From NCBI RefSeq assembly GCF_002837275.1, contig NZ_NXIF01000038.1, forward strand, positions 1 to 64,000: a stretch of 64,000 nt of DNA, in the 5' to 3' direction. The notes under the pieces are model-generated. The model was not told where the DNA came from and ran no database searches. It saw only the letters and a program-made list of their open reading frames with translations. Of the stretch, positions 53,408 through 60,472 are shown one piece after another. Source of the stretch: Malaciobacter halophilus (GTDB lineage: Bacteria > Campylobacterota > Campylobacteria > Campylobacterales > Arcobacteraceae). The translations under genes and the position numbers were made by a program. The stretch's first letter is position 1, and every line of letters begins with the position of its first letter.

Positions 53408-53790
53408 TATAAGTTCACACTTCCTCTTAATTTGTGAACTTTTCCATCACTTGTTTTAAATTTTAATTGATATTGCCATGTTCCACCCATAGAGAAATTA
53501 ATATCAATTTTATATTTGTCTTTTACAAGTTTAGCCTTGTCTTTAAACTCCATATATGGCATACCTGGCATCTCTGGCATATAAAATTTTGCTTTTGCCT
53601 TTGCATTTGTAACTACCTTACCATCTTTAAAAATTTGGATATATAAGCTATTATTTCCAACAACTAATGATTTTTCTGATGTAAGTTTTACCTCATAACC
53701 ATTTTTATTTCCAGATTGTGAAAGTGAGGATGCACTTGCAATACCAAATGCTAAGATTAGAATAGAAAAAAGTTTTAAAAAACTTTTCAT
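53407..53790 (-). CDS. FixH/CrdA-like periplasmic copper-resistance protein
   Basis: A 127-aa exported protein with a FixH/YtkA-like immunoglobulin fold (NGYEVKLTSEKSLVVGNNSLYIQIFKDGKVVTNAKAKAKFYMPEMPGMPYMEF). The MPEMPGMPYM cluster is a plausible Cu(I) site. It starts a gene order like Helicobacter crdA-crdB-czcB-czcA, so it is a CrdA-type protein by position. It follows the kinase gene by 40 bases and has an AGGAG site; the operon may read through from the two-component genes. Confidence 0.75.
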   Translation of the reverse strand: MKSFLKLFSILILAFGIASASSLSQSGNKNGYEVKLTSEKSLVVGNNSLYIQIFKDGKVVTNAKAKAKFYMPEMPGMPYMEFKDKAKLVKDKYKIDINFSMGGTWQYQLKFKTSDGKVHKLRGSVNL

Positions 53791-53830
53791 AAGAACTCCT
53801 TTTTGTTATTTTAAAGGAATTCTTACATTT

Positions 53831-55033
53831 TTATTGTGCAGTTAACGTGGAATTTAGTGTCAAAGTAAAAGTTGTTCCAACATTTTGTGTAGAATCAACA
53901 TCAACATCAATATTATACTCTTTACATATTGTATATACTATATTTAAACCTATTCCAAACCCCCCTTGAACATCATTTGCTCTATAGAATCTTTTGAAAA
54001 TATCTTTTAAATTCTTTTTATCAATTCCTATTCCACTGTCTTTAACTATAAGTTTATTATTTTTTAAAATAATTGTCACATTTCCATCAATTTTATTATA
54101 CTTTATTGCATTTGATATAAGATTGTTACTTAATCTAATGAAGCTCTCTTTATCTATATAAAAAGTAGTAGGTTCAATTTGTGTGATTATCTCTATTCTT
54201 TTTTTAGAAGCTAAGGCTTTAAAGTATTCAATTTGTTCATTTAAAATCTCATCAATTTTTAAAATTTTTGGCGACTCTTTTTTCTTATCTTCTAAGAAAA
54301 GATAGATTAAGTCTTTATATATTTCTGATATTCTTTTTGCACTTAGATTTATTCTTTGAAGATTTTTTTCACTAAGTGATGAACCTTTGCTTGTACACAT
54401 TAAAATAGCTGTAATTGGTGTATTTAGTTCATGTGTTGTATCTTTTATAAAGTTATTTAACTTAAGTCTTTCATTTGTAATAGGTTTGATAAACATTTTT
54501 GCTAAATAAAACCCAGTTACAAATAAAAATGCAAAGATTAACAAAAAGGAGATAAAAATTTTCTCTTTTAATTGAAGTATCTTTTTATAAAAAATATTCT
54601 CTTTTATAACTACATAATTAACCCCTAGATGTCCTAATGCAGAATCATCAATAAGAATAAAACTATTTTTATATTGCTTTATCTTTTTTGTAAAATCTAT
54701 ATCATCTTCAATATTACCTACAAGTCTTTTAAATTTGTGATTATATAATGCAAAATCAAAATCAATATTTTTTCTAATTTTTTCAGGATTGATTTTTTGG
54801 TTTGTCATATGTGCATATATTATAGTTGAAGAGATTTTAGATGCAACACTTTTCATATTTGATGTAATCAAATCATAATATAAGTTTGATTCAACTTTGT
54901 AAAAAAGCCATGCAATAATTGTAAGTAAAATAAATGATGAGCCAAGATATAGGCTTAGAAATCTAACTAATGCAGATTTTTCACTTCTTGTTAAAACTAT
55001 AACCAACTCCTTTTCTTGTTTGAATATACTCAT
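53831..55033 (-). CDS. Sensor histidine kinase of the copper-type two-component system
   Basis: A kinase of up to 400 aa with TM1 (about 26-47), a periplasmic sensor of about 110 residues, TM2 (about 160-180), an H-box DTTHELNTPITAIL (His near 207) and an ATPase domain with FGIGLNIVYTICKEYNIDV. It is of the EnvZ/CusS type, not the HQW type of the other three kinases here. The start is uncertain: GTG 55036/ATG 55033 lie 50 bases inside the regulator gene without a good ribosome site, whereas a strong AGGAG (55007-55011) lies only six bases before an in-frame ATA. Location between copper efflux and bufferin-like genes suggests Cu sensing (CrdS/CusS-like). Confidence 0.85.
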   Translation of the reverse strand: MSIFKQEKELVIVLTRSEKSALVRFLSLYLGSSFILLTIIAWLFYKVESNLYYDLITSNMKSVASKISSTIIYAHMTNQKINPEKIRKNIDFDFALYNHKFKRLVGNIEDDIDFTKKIKQYKNSFILIDDSALGHLGVNYVVIKENIFYKKILQLKEKIFISFLLIFAFLFVTGFYLAKMFIKPITNERLKLNNFIKDTTHELNTPITAILMCTSKGSSLSEKNLQRINLSAKRISEIYKDLIYLFLEDKKKESPKILKIDEILNEQIEYFKALASKKRIEIITQIEPTTFYIDKESFIRLSNNLISNAIKYNKIDGNVTIILKNNKLIVKDSGIGIDKKNLKDIFKRFYRANDVQGGFGIGLNIVYTICKEYNIDVDVDSTQNVGTTFTLTLNSTLTAQ

Positions 55034-55640
55034 CACTTAAGATTTTTCGTAAATTCTTTATATAAGTTCTAAGAGTTGAAGAACTTGGAGTCTCTTCATA
55101 TCCCCAAACATTTGATATAAGTTCATCATGGCTTACAATTTTATTTGCATTGTTTATTAAGTATATTAAGATTTTTGATTCTTTTTGTGGTAAATGATGA
55201 ATAATCCCATCGTTATTAAGTATTAAATCTTTTGTGTCAAAGGTAATATTTTCATCAATTATTAAACTATTTGCATCAATATTAAAAGTTTTTTTAATAT
55301 TTTCAATTCTTAATCCTAACTCTTCAAGCTCAAAAGGTTTTTTAATATAATCATTACAACCTACATCAAAACCTTTTTTTAAATCATCAATTTGATTTAG
55401 CGAAGTAATAAATATAGAAGGTGTTGTAATACCCTCTTGTCTTAATCTTTTTAAAATTTCAAAGCCATTTATATTTGGAACATTTACATCTAAAAGTAAT
55501 AAATCATAAATATTTGAAAATAGATTACTTAAAGCATCTTCTCCATCATAGGTTGAAGTTACTGTAAACTCTTTAGTTTCAAGATATTCTGTGATAATTT
55601 CATTTAAAATAAGGTCATCTTCTAATAATAGTATATTCAT
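54981..55640 (-). CDS. OmpR-family response regulator (CrdR/CusR-like)
   Basis: A 219-aa regulator: receiver (EDDL; phospho-Asp in LLLLDVNVPNING; Thr/Ser in FITSL; Lys in IKKPF) and winged helix (LPQKESKILIYLI; ending KGVGYSFNKK). First gene of the minus-strand copper unit and divergent from yceI. The intergenic region carries a TACACA direct repeat with 11-bp period at the yceI promoter. Paralogue of the orphan regulator at 47109-47768. Confidence 0.9.
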   Translation of the reverse strand: MNILLLEDDLILNEIITEYLETKEFTVTSTYDGEDALSNLFSNIYDLLLLDVNVPNINGFEILKRLRQEGITTPSIFITSLNQIDDLKKGFDVGCNDYIKKPFELEELGLRIENIKKTFNIDANSLIIDENITFDTKDLILNNDGIIHHLPQKESKILIYLINNANKIVSHDELISNVWGYEETPSSSTLRTYIKNLRKILSDEYIQTRKGVGYSFNKK

Positions 55641-55691
55641 AATTAATCCTAAAAGTTAAGGCAAGTATAACATAATTATAAATAAGATTTC

Positions 55692-55723
55692 TACACAAAC
55701 AGTACACATAAGTATCTTATAAT
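55692..55723 (+). promoter_or_regulatory. 11-bp-period repeat and -10 before yceI-bufferin-like operon
   Basis: TACACA occurs at 55692-55697 and 55703-55708, 11 bp apart (TACACAAACAG then TACACATAAGT). TATAAT follows at 55718-55723. The repeat covers the expected -35 zone. The divergent CrdR/CusR-like regulator is the obvious candidate to bind here, linking the operon to the efflux system. Confidence 0.55.
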
Positions 55724-55759
55724 GTTTTTATAAGAAAAATGACACGAGAAGGAGATATT

Positions 55760-56341
55760 ATGAAGTTCACATCTAAGGTTTTAGCAGGATTGTTAATGCT
55801 AGTAGGTTTATTAAGTGCATCGCCACATGCAATTGATAAAGCACATTCAGAAGTAGGGTTTTCAGTTAAGCACCTTATGATTACAAATGTAAAAGGTGAG
55901 TTTAAAGAGTTTGATGCAAAAGTAGATTTTGATTATAAAACTAAAGTGTTTAAATCTTTAGAAGCGACAATTAAAACAAAATCAATAGATACAGGTATTG
56001 AAAAAAGAGATAATCATTTAAGAAGTGCAGATTTCTTTTTAGCACAAAAATATCCAGAACTTAAGTTTGTAATGAAATCATATGCTAAAAAAAGTGATGA
56101 TGAAGGTATCATGATTGGTGATTTAACAATAAGAGGTGTTACAAGAGAAGTAAAATTAGAAGTTGAGATTGGTGGAACAATAAAAGACTTAGAGGGTAAT
56201 AATAGAGTTGGTTTCTCACTTGAAGGGGAAATTGATAGAACAAAATATGGACTTAAATGGAATAAAGCCTTAGAGTTTGGTGGAATTGCAGTAAGTGAAG
56301 AAGTAGATATTGAAGTTCAAGTTCAAGCAGTAGAACTTTAA
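55760..56341 (+). CDS. YceI-family periplasmic lipocalin-like protein
   Basis: A 193-aa exported protein with signal peptide (MKFTSKVLAGLLMLVGLLSAS) and the YceI beta-barrel pattern IDKAHSEVGFSVKHLMITNVKGEFKEFDAKVDFD and NHLRSADFFLAQKYPELKFVMKS. YceI barrels bind isoprenoids such as polyprenyl quinones, and some members bind other small ligands. I start at the ATG 55760, preceded by AAGGAG; an in-frame ATG at 55739 is upstream of that site. First gene of a plus-strand operon with the Cys-rich precursor and its modification enzymes. Confidence 0.9.
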   Translation: MKFTSKVLAGLLMLVGLLSASPHAIDKAHSEVGFSVKHLMITNVKGEFKEFDAKVDFDYKTKVFKSLEATIKTKSIDTGIEKRDNHLRSADFFLAQKYPELKFVMKSYAKKSDDEGIMIGDLTIRGVTREVKLEVEIGGTIKDLEGNNRVGFSLEGEIDRTKYGLKWNKALEFGGIAVSEEVDIEVQVQAVEL

Positions 56342-56370
56342 TTTTAAAATTATAAAAATCAAAAGGGTTC

Positions 56371-56709
56371 ATGATGAAAAGTAATACAAAATTAAAGCTA
56401 GCAGGAGCTATGCTAGGCGCAGCACTTACTACAACAACAGCAATTGCAGGAAATGGGGGAGCTTGTGGTGCTGGTAAATGTGGTGCAGACACGAAAAAAA
56501 TAGAAAAGAAAGGTGCTTGTGGCTCTGGTAAATGCGGTGGAGATATGCAAAAAGAGATGAAAAAAAGCATGAAAGGCTCTTGTGGTGCTGGTAAGTGTGG
56601 AGGTGACATGAGAAGTAGCGATATGAAGAATGATATGCAAAATAGTAGTATGAGAAAAGATAAAAAAGTTACTGGTTCTTGTGGAGCTGGTAAATGTGGA
56701 AGTAATTAA
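56371..56709 (+). CDS. Cys-rich RiPP precursor, bufferin-like, with four CGxGKCG motifs
   Basis: A 112-aa exported peptide. A signal peptide ends near Ala26 (ATTTTTAIA-type run). The mature part holds eight Cys, all in four copies of C-G-A/S-G-K-C-G: Cys32/37, Cys50/55, Cys71/76 and Cys104/109. They are joined by charged, Met-rich linkers (GGDMQKEMKKSMKG; GGDMRSSDMKNDMQNSSMRKDKK). GKCG resembles the EGKCG motif of bufferins, secreted peptides whose Cys are oxidised by a DUF692 enzyme and which sequester copper. Such an enzyme is encoded nine bases downstream. Predicted role: periplasmic Cu(I) chelation. That it is modified is inferred from context. Confidence 0.8.
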   Translation: MMKSNTKLKLAGAMLGAALTTTTAIAGNGGACGAGKCGADTKKIEKKGACGSGKCGGDMQKEMKKSMKGSCGAGKCGGDMRSSDMKNDMQNSSMRKDKKVTGSCGAGKCGSN

Positions 56710-56718
56710 GAAATTAAT

Positions 56719-57540
56719 ATGATTAGTTTAAAAGGTTGTGGTTTAGGTTTAAGAAGTGATTTTTTATTAAACTTAGAGCATAGTAATTTCTCACCTGATT
56801 GGTGGGAGATTACTCCTGAAAACTGGATGCATATGCCAAGAGTTTATGAAAAAGCTTTTGAAAAAATAGTGTTTTCTAAGCCTACTGTTGCTCATGGTTT
56901 ATCTTTATCTATTGGTTCAGCTGACAATTTAAATAGAAGTTTTGTAAAAAAAATGAAAGAGTTTTTAGATAGATATAATATAGAGTTTTATTCTGAACAC
57001 CTTAGTTTCTCATCTTTTAATAAAAAGCAAACTTATGAACTTTTACCTTTACCTATGACAAAAAGAATGGTAAATATTATAAGTGATAGAATAAAAGAGG
57101 TTGAGGATATAATTCAAAGAAATCTAATTTTAGAAAATGCAACATACTATTTTGTTCCTTATGCAAAGATGCAAGAAGTTGATTTTATAAATGAAGTATT
57201 AGAAAAATCAGGTGCAAAACTGCTTTTGGATGTAAATAATGTATTTGTAAACTCTGTAAATCACTCTTTTAAAGCAAGAGAGTTTATAGACCAAATTGAT
57301 AAGAGTAAAGTTGCATATATGCATATAGCAGGACACTACTTTGATGAAGAATCAAATCTTAAAATTGATTCTCATGGTATGCCAATTTGTAGTGGAGTTT
57401 GGAAACTTTTACAGTACACTTTAAATCAGGTAAATGCTCCTGTTATGATTGAAAGAGATAACAATATACCACCTTTACAAGAACTTGTAACTGAATATAA
57501 TAAGATGAAAAAGATTTATAAAAGGTTTAATCATGCCTAA
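56719..57540 (+). CDS. bufB: DUF692 multinuclear non-heme iron oxidase (MNIO; BufB/MbnB-like)
   Basis: A 273-aa TIM-barrel enzyme of the DUF692/MNIO family, which uses two or three iron ions and O2 to convert Cys in a precursor to heterocycles (oxazolone/thioamide in methanobactin, thiooxazole-type groups in bufferins). Family start KGCGLGLRSDF is present. Candidate metal ligands: Glu34 (ENW), His59 (AHG), His94 (SEH), Glu139 (LILEN), Asp171 and Asn174 (DVNN), His202/His206 (MHIAGH), Asp217/His219 (DSHG) and Glu245 (IERD). Full family length. It lies between the precursor and the partner gene, with 8-base overlap to the latter. Confidence 0.9.
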   Translation: MISLKGCGLGLRSDFLLNLEHSNFSPDWWEITPENWMHMPRVYEKAFEKIVFSKPTVAHGLSLSIGSADNLNRSFVKKMKEFLDRYNIEFYSEHLSFSSFNKKQTYELLPLPMTKRMVNIISDRIKEVEDIIQRNLILENATYYFVPYAKMQEVDFINEVLEKSGAKLLLDVNNVFVNSVNHSFKAREFIDQIDKSKVAYMHIAGHYFDEESNLKIDSHGMPICSGVWKLLQYTLNQVNAPVMIERDNNIPPLQELVTEYNKMKKIYKRFNHA

Positions 57541-58225
57541 TATAGAAGAAGATATTCAAAATGAGTTTATCAATATAGTGACAAAAAGAAACAAAGAAGA
57601 GTTTAAAGATGCATATAATGTATATCAAAAGTTAGTCTATTATAGATACGAAGAGGTTATAAAAAATACTTTCATAGAGTTTAAAAAGTATATATCTGCT
57701 AAAGAGTTAGAAGAGTCTATAAGAGTTTTTTTAAAAGAACCTTGTAGCACAGAGTTTGTTTGGAAAATAGCAAATGACTATAGAAAGTTTGTAAAAAAAA
57801 ATAGACTATTTCATGATAGAAAATATCTTTATGACCTTTTATATTTTGATTGGATTGAACTTGAATTATCAATGCAAGAGTATGAATATGAACAGATAAA
57901 AGAGTTTCATTATGAGAATAGTTATAAACTCTCAAATAGTTGTAGATTAAAAAGATTTGATTATGATATTTTAAATGCAAATATAGAAAAAAAAGAGGAG
58001 AATTTTGCAATTATTTATTATGATTTTAAAGATGATGAGGTTAAATTTAGACAAATAAATCCTGTACTTTTTTATCTTTTGAAGAAAATTAATAAAACAA
58101 AAAATATTCAAAGTCACCTTTTAGAGCTTTGTTTTGAAAATGAGTTAGATTTTCAAGAAGCAAAAGAGGTTTTATATGAGCCTTTAAGTGAGTTAAATAG
58201 TAACGGAGTTTTTTTCTTTAAATAA
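57533..58225 (+). CDS. bufC: DUF2063-type RiPP recognition partner (BufC/MbnC-like)
   Basis: A 230-aa cytosolic protein, mainly helical in its first half: NVYQKLVYYRYEEVIKNTFIEFKKYI and FVWKIANDYRKFV, then DLLYFDWIELELSM, which recall the DUF2063 N-terminal helices. The C-terminal half is beta-rich (FAIIYYDFKDDEVKFRQINPVLFYLLKKI). DUF2063 proteins bind DUF692 enzymes and present the precursor. Overlap with the MNIO gene supports a stable complex. The sequence match is weaker than for the enzyme, so the family call rests partly on context. Confidence 0.75.
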   Translation: MPNIEEDIQNEFINIVTKRNKEEFKDAYNVYQKLVYYRYEEVIKNTFIEFKKYISAKELEESIRVFLKEPCSTEFVWKIANDYRKFVKKNRLFHDRKYLYDLLYFDWIELELSMQEYEYEQIKEFHYENSYKLSNSCRLKRFDYDILNANIEKKEENFAIIYYDFKDDEVKFRQINPVLFYLLKKINKTKNIQSHLLELCFENELDFQEAKEVLYEPLSELNSNGVFFFK

Positions 58226-58275
58226 TATAAGTATCATTTATAAAACTTTAACATATAACATAGTTATTATAAATT

Positions 58276-59712
58276 ATGGAAAATGAAACTTTATATTTAA
58301 AAATACTAAACAATCTTCCCCAAACAATAATATTAATTGTCAAAGATGATAAGATAATAAACTCTTATGGTGAAGTTTTTGATGAGATTAATAATACTAA
58401 ATTAAGTGAACACTTTAGTAAAGTTACTTATAACAAATTGATGTTGCTAAAATTAAAAAAAATAGATAGCTTAATTATTTGTTGGAATAAAAAAGATTAT
58501 GAAGTCTCTTGCCATGATGAAATTTATTATTTCAAAGACATTACTAAATATAGAAATATGCACTTACAGTTAAAGAAAAGTCTTAAAGACTTAAGATCTA
58601 AAAAAGAAGAACTACGAGCTGTTTTTGATTTAGCAGGAAATGGAATATCAATTTTAAATGAAAAGGGTACTTTCCTTTATGCAAATAAGTTTTTCCAAAC
58701 AATGATGGAATATACAATGGAAGAGTTATACAATGAATCTTGTATCTCTTTATCTTCTCCTGAATATGCACAACCTAGTAAAACAGCAGTACAAAGAGCA
58801 ATACAAGAAGGTATTGTTGAAAGATTTAGAAAAATATGTGTGACTAAATCGGGAAAACAAATTAATGCTAGTATGTCTTTAAGTTATATAAAAAGTACAA
58901 ATGAAATAGTAATGATTACTTCGGATATAACAGAAGATATAAAATATCAAGATGATTTAAAAAGAAGAATAAATCATGAAGTTAAAAAAAGAACACAACA
59001 GTATGAAATAATGTGTCATCAATCAAGATTGGCTTCTATGGGTGAAATGATTGAAGCAATTGCTCATCAATGGCGACAACCTTTAAATAGTTTAGGTATT
59101 ATTACTCAAGGCTTAAGACATTTATCAAATAGTGAAAATTTTGATTTTAATTTATTAAATGAGATTGAAAATGAAATGATTGAAAAAATAAATTTTATGT
59201 CTGAAACAATTGATGATTTTAGTAATTTTTTTAAAATCTCTAAAGAAAAGAAATATTTCAATATATTAAATAGTGTAAAAGATACAATTAAATTAGTAGA
59301 TATACAGCTGAAAAATGAAAATATCACTCTTAATATAAATATTGAAGATGGGGTTAATTTAGAGTTTTATGGTTTAGAAAACGAGTTTAGACAAGCTTTA
59401 TTAAATATAGTAGATAACTCTTTGGATGTACTTATAAGAAGAAAACAGCATGAAGGATTTATTAACATTGATTTTGTTCAAAATGGAAATTTTCTTGAGC
59501 TTAGTATTTCAGATAATGCTGGTGGAATTTCTGAAAAAAATTTACAAGAAATATTTAAACCTTACTTTACTACAAAAGAAGATGGGAACGGTATAGGATT
59601 GTATATGTCAAAAGTAATTATAGAAAAGAATATGAATGGAAGTTTATCGGCTAGAAATAATGAAAATGGGGCAGTATTTACTATCTCATTAAAATCAGAA
59701 GAGCAAAAATAA
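58276..59712 (+). CDS. Soluble PAS histidine kinase
   Basis: A 478-aa kinase without transmembrane helices: an N-terminal PAS-like region, a short coiled coil (about 95-115), a PAS domain (LRAVFDLAGNGISILNEKGTFLYANKFFQTMM, about 115-230), a second coiled coil, H-box EAIAHQWRQPL (about 259-269) and an ATPase domain with NGIGLYMSK. A cytoplasmic PAS sensor suggests a redox, sulfur or gas signal. No clear ribosome binding site precedes the ATG. The stop shares a base with the regulator start. It likely controls the SQR-like gene downstream. Confidence 0.87.
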   Translation: MENETLYLKILNNLPQTIILIVKDDKIINSYGEVFDEINNTKLSEHFSKVTYNKLMLLKLKKIDSLIICWNKKDYEVSCHDEIYYFKDITKYRNMHLQLKKSLKDLRSKKEELRAVFDLAGNGISILNEKGTFLYANKFFQTMMEYTMEELYNESCISLSSPEYAQPSKTAVQRAIQEGIVERFRKICVTKSGKQINASMSLSYIKSTNEIVMITSDITEDIKYQDDLKRRINHEVKKRTQQYEIMCHQSRLASMGEMIEAIAHQWRQPLNSLGIITQGLRHLSNSENFDFNLLNEIENEMIEKINFMSETIDDFSNFFKISKEKKYFNILNSVKDTIKLVDIQLKNENITLNINIEDGVNLEFYGLENEFRQALLNIVDNSLDVLIRRKQHEGFINIDFVQNGNFLELSISDNAGGISEKNLQEIFKPYFTTKEDGNGIGLYMSKVIIEKNMNGSLSARNNENGAVFTISLKSEEQK

Positions 59713-60395
59713 TGGAAAAATTACATATTAAACTACAACCTTTAACCCTATTAATTGTAGAAGATGATGAAAGTACTTTAAAATGGCTAGAAAGAATACT
59801 TTTAATCTATTTTAAAGAAGTAAAAACTGCTAGTAATGCTATGGATGCCCTTGAGATATTTAATAATCAAAATATAGATGTAGTAATAGCTGATATTCAA
59901 ATACCAGAAGTTGATGGCTTACATTTTTTGCAAAAAATTGCTATTGTTAATCCACATTGTATTCGAATAGTTATGACTGCTTTTAATAATCAAATCTATT
60001 TAAATAGAGCAATTGATGCAGAAGTAAATTTTTATTTTAAAAAACCAATTGATATTGATGAATTATTGGTTTCTATATCATTAAGTGTAAAAAACAAGCC
60101 TATGTTTTTAAATAAAGTAGAATTAAAAGAAAACTATACTTATGATTTTGTTCAAAAAGTAATAATCAATAAAAATACCAAAATAAATCTAACAAAAAAA
60201 GAGTCTTTACTTTTTGAGTTTTTATATGAAAACAAGAACTCTATTGTAAGTTTAGAACAAATTGAAAATGTAGTTTGGCAAGAACCAGCAACAAATGATG
60301 CTATTAGAATGGTAGTTTCAAGTCTTAGAAAAAAACTCTATAAAAACTCCATTGAAAATATAAAAGGGTTTGGATACAAACTTTCTTTAGAGTAA
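59712..60395 (+). CDS. OmpR-family response regulator of the SQR module
   Basis: A 227-aa regulator: receiver (VEDDES; phospho-Asp in VVIADIQIPEVDG; Thr in VMTAF; Lys in FKKPI) and winged-helix domain (LTKKESLLFEFLYE; ending IKGFGYKLSLE). Three direct repeats with 11-bp period begin at its last codons, in front of the SQR-like gene, the predicted target. Confidence 0.9.
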   Translation: MEKLHIKLQPLTLLIVEDDESTLKWLERILLIYFKEVKTASNAMDALEIFNNQNIDVVIADIQIPEVDGLHFLQKIAIVNPHCIRIVMTAFNNQIYLNRAIDAEVNFYFKKPIDIDELLVSISLSVKNKPMFLNKVELKENYTYDFVQKVIINKNTKINLTKKESLLFEFLYENKNSIVSLEQIENVVWQEPATNDAIRMVVSSLRKKLYKNSIENIKGFGYKLSLE

Positions 60396-60425
60396 ATCTT
60401 ATACAAATCTTATAGTACTCTTATT
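60395..60425 (+). promoter_or_regulatory. Three phased 11-bp repeats before the SQR-like gene
   Basis: AATCTTATA at 60395-60403 and 60406-60414, then ACTCTTATT at 60417-60425: three copies each 11 bp apart (two identical, third 7 of 9). TATTCT at 60435-60440 could be the -10. The first copy begins at the regulator stop codon. Confidence 0.6.
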
Positions 60426-60472
60426 CTTTTCTTCTATTCTTTTGTTAGACTCTCTTATATAAAGGAGTTTTA

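Noticed and set aside
56253-56640. Frames antisense to the Cys-rich precursor (Pro/His/Thr-rich)
   Set aside because: The repeats are a mirror of the CGxGKCG codons; the plus-strand frame has signal peptide, ribosome site and operon context.
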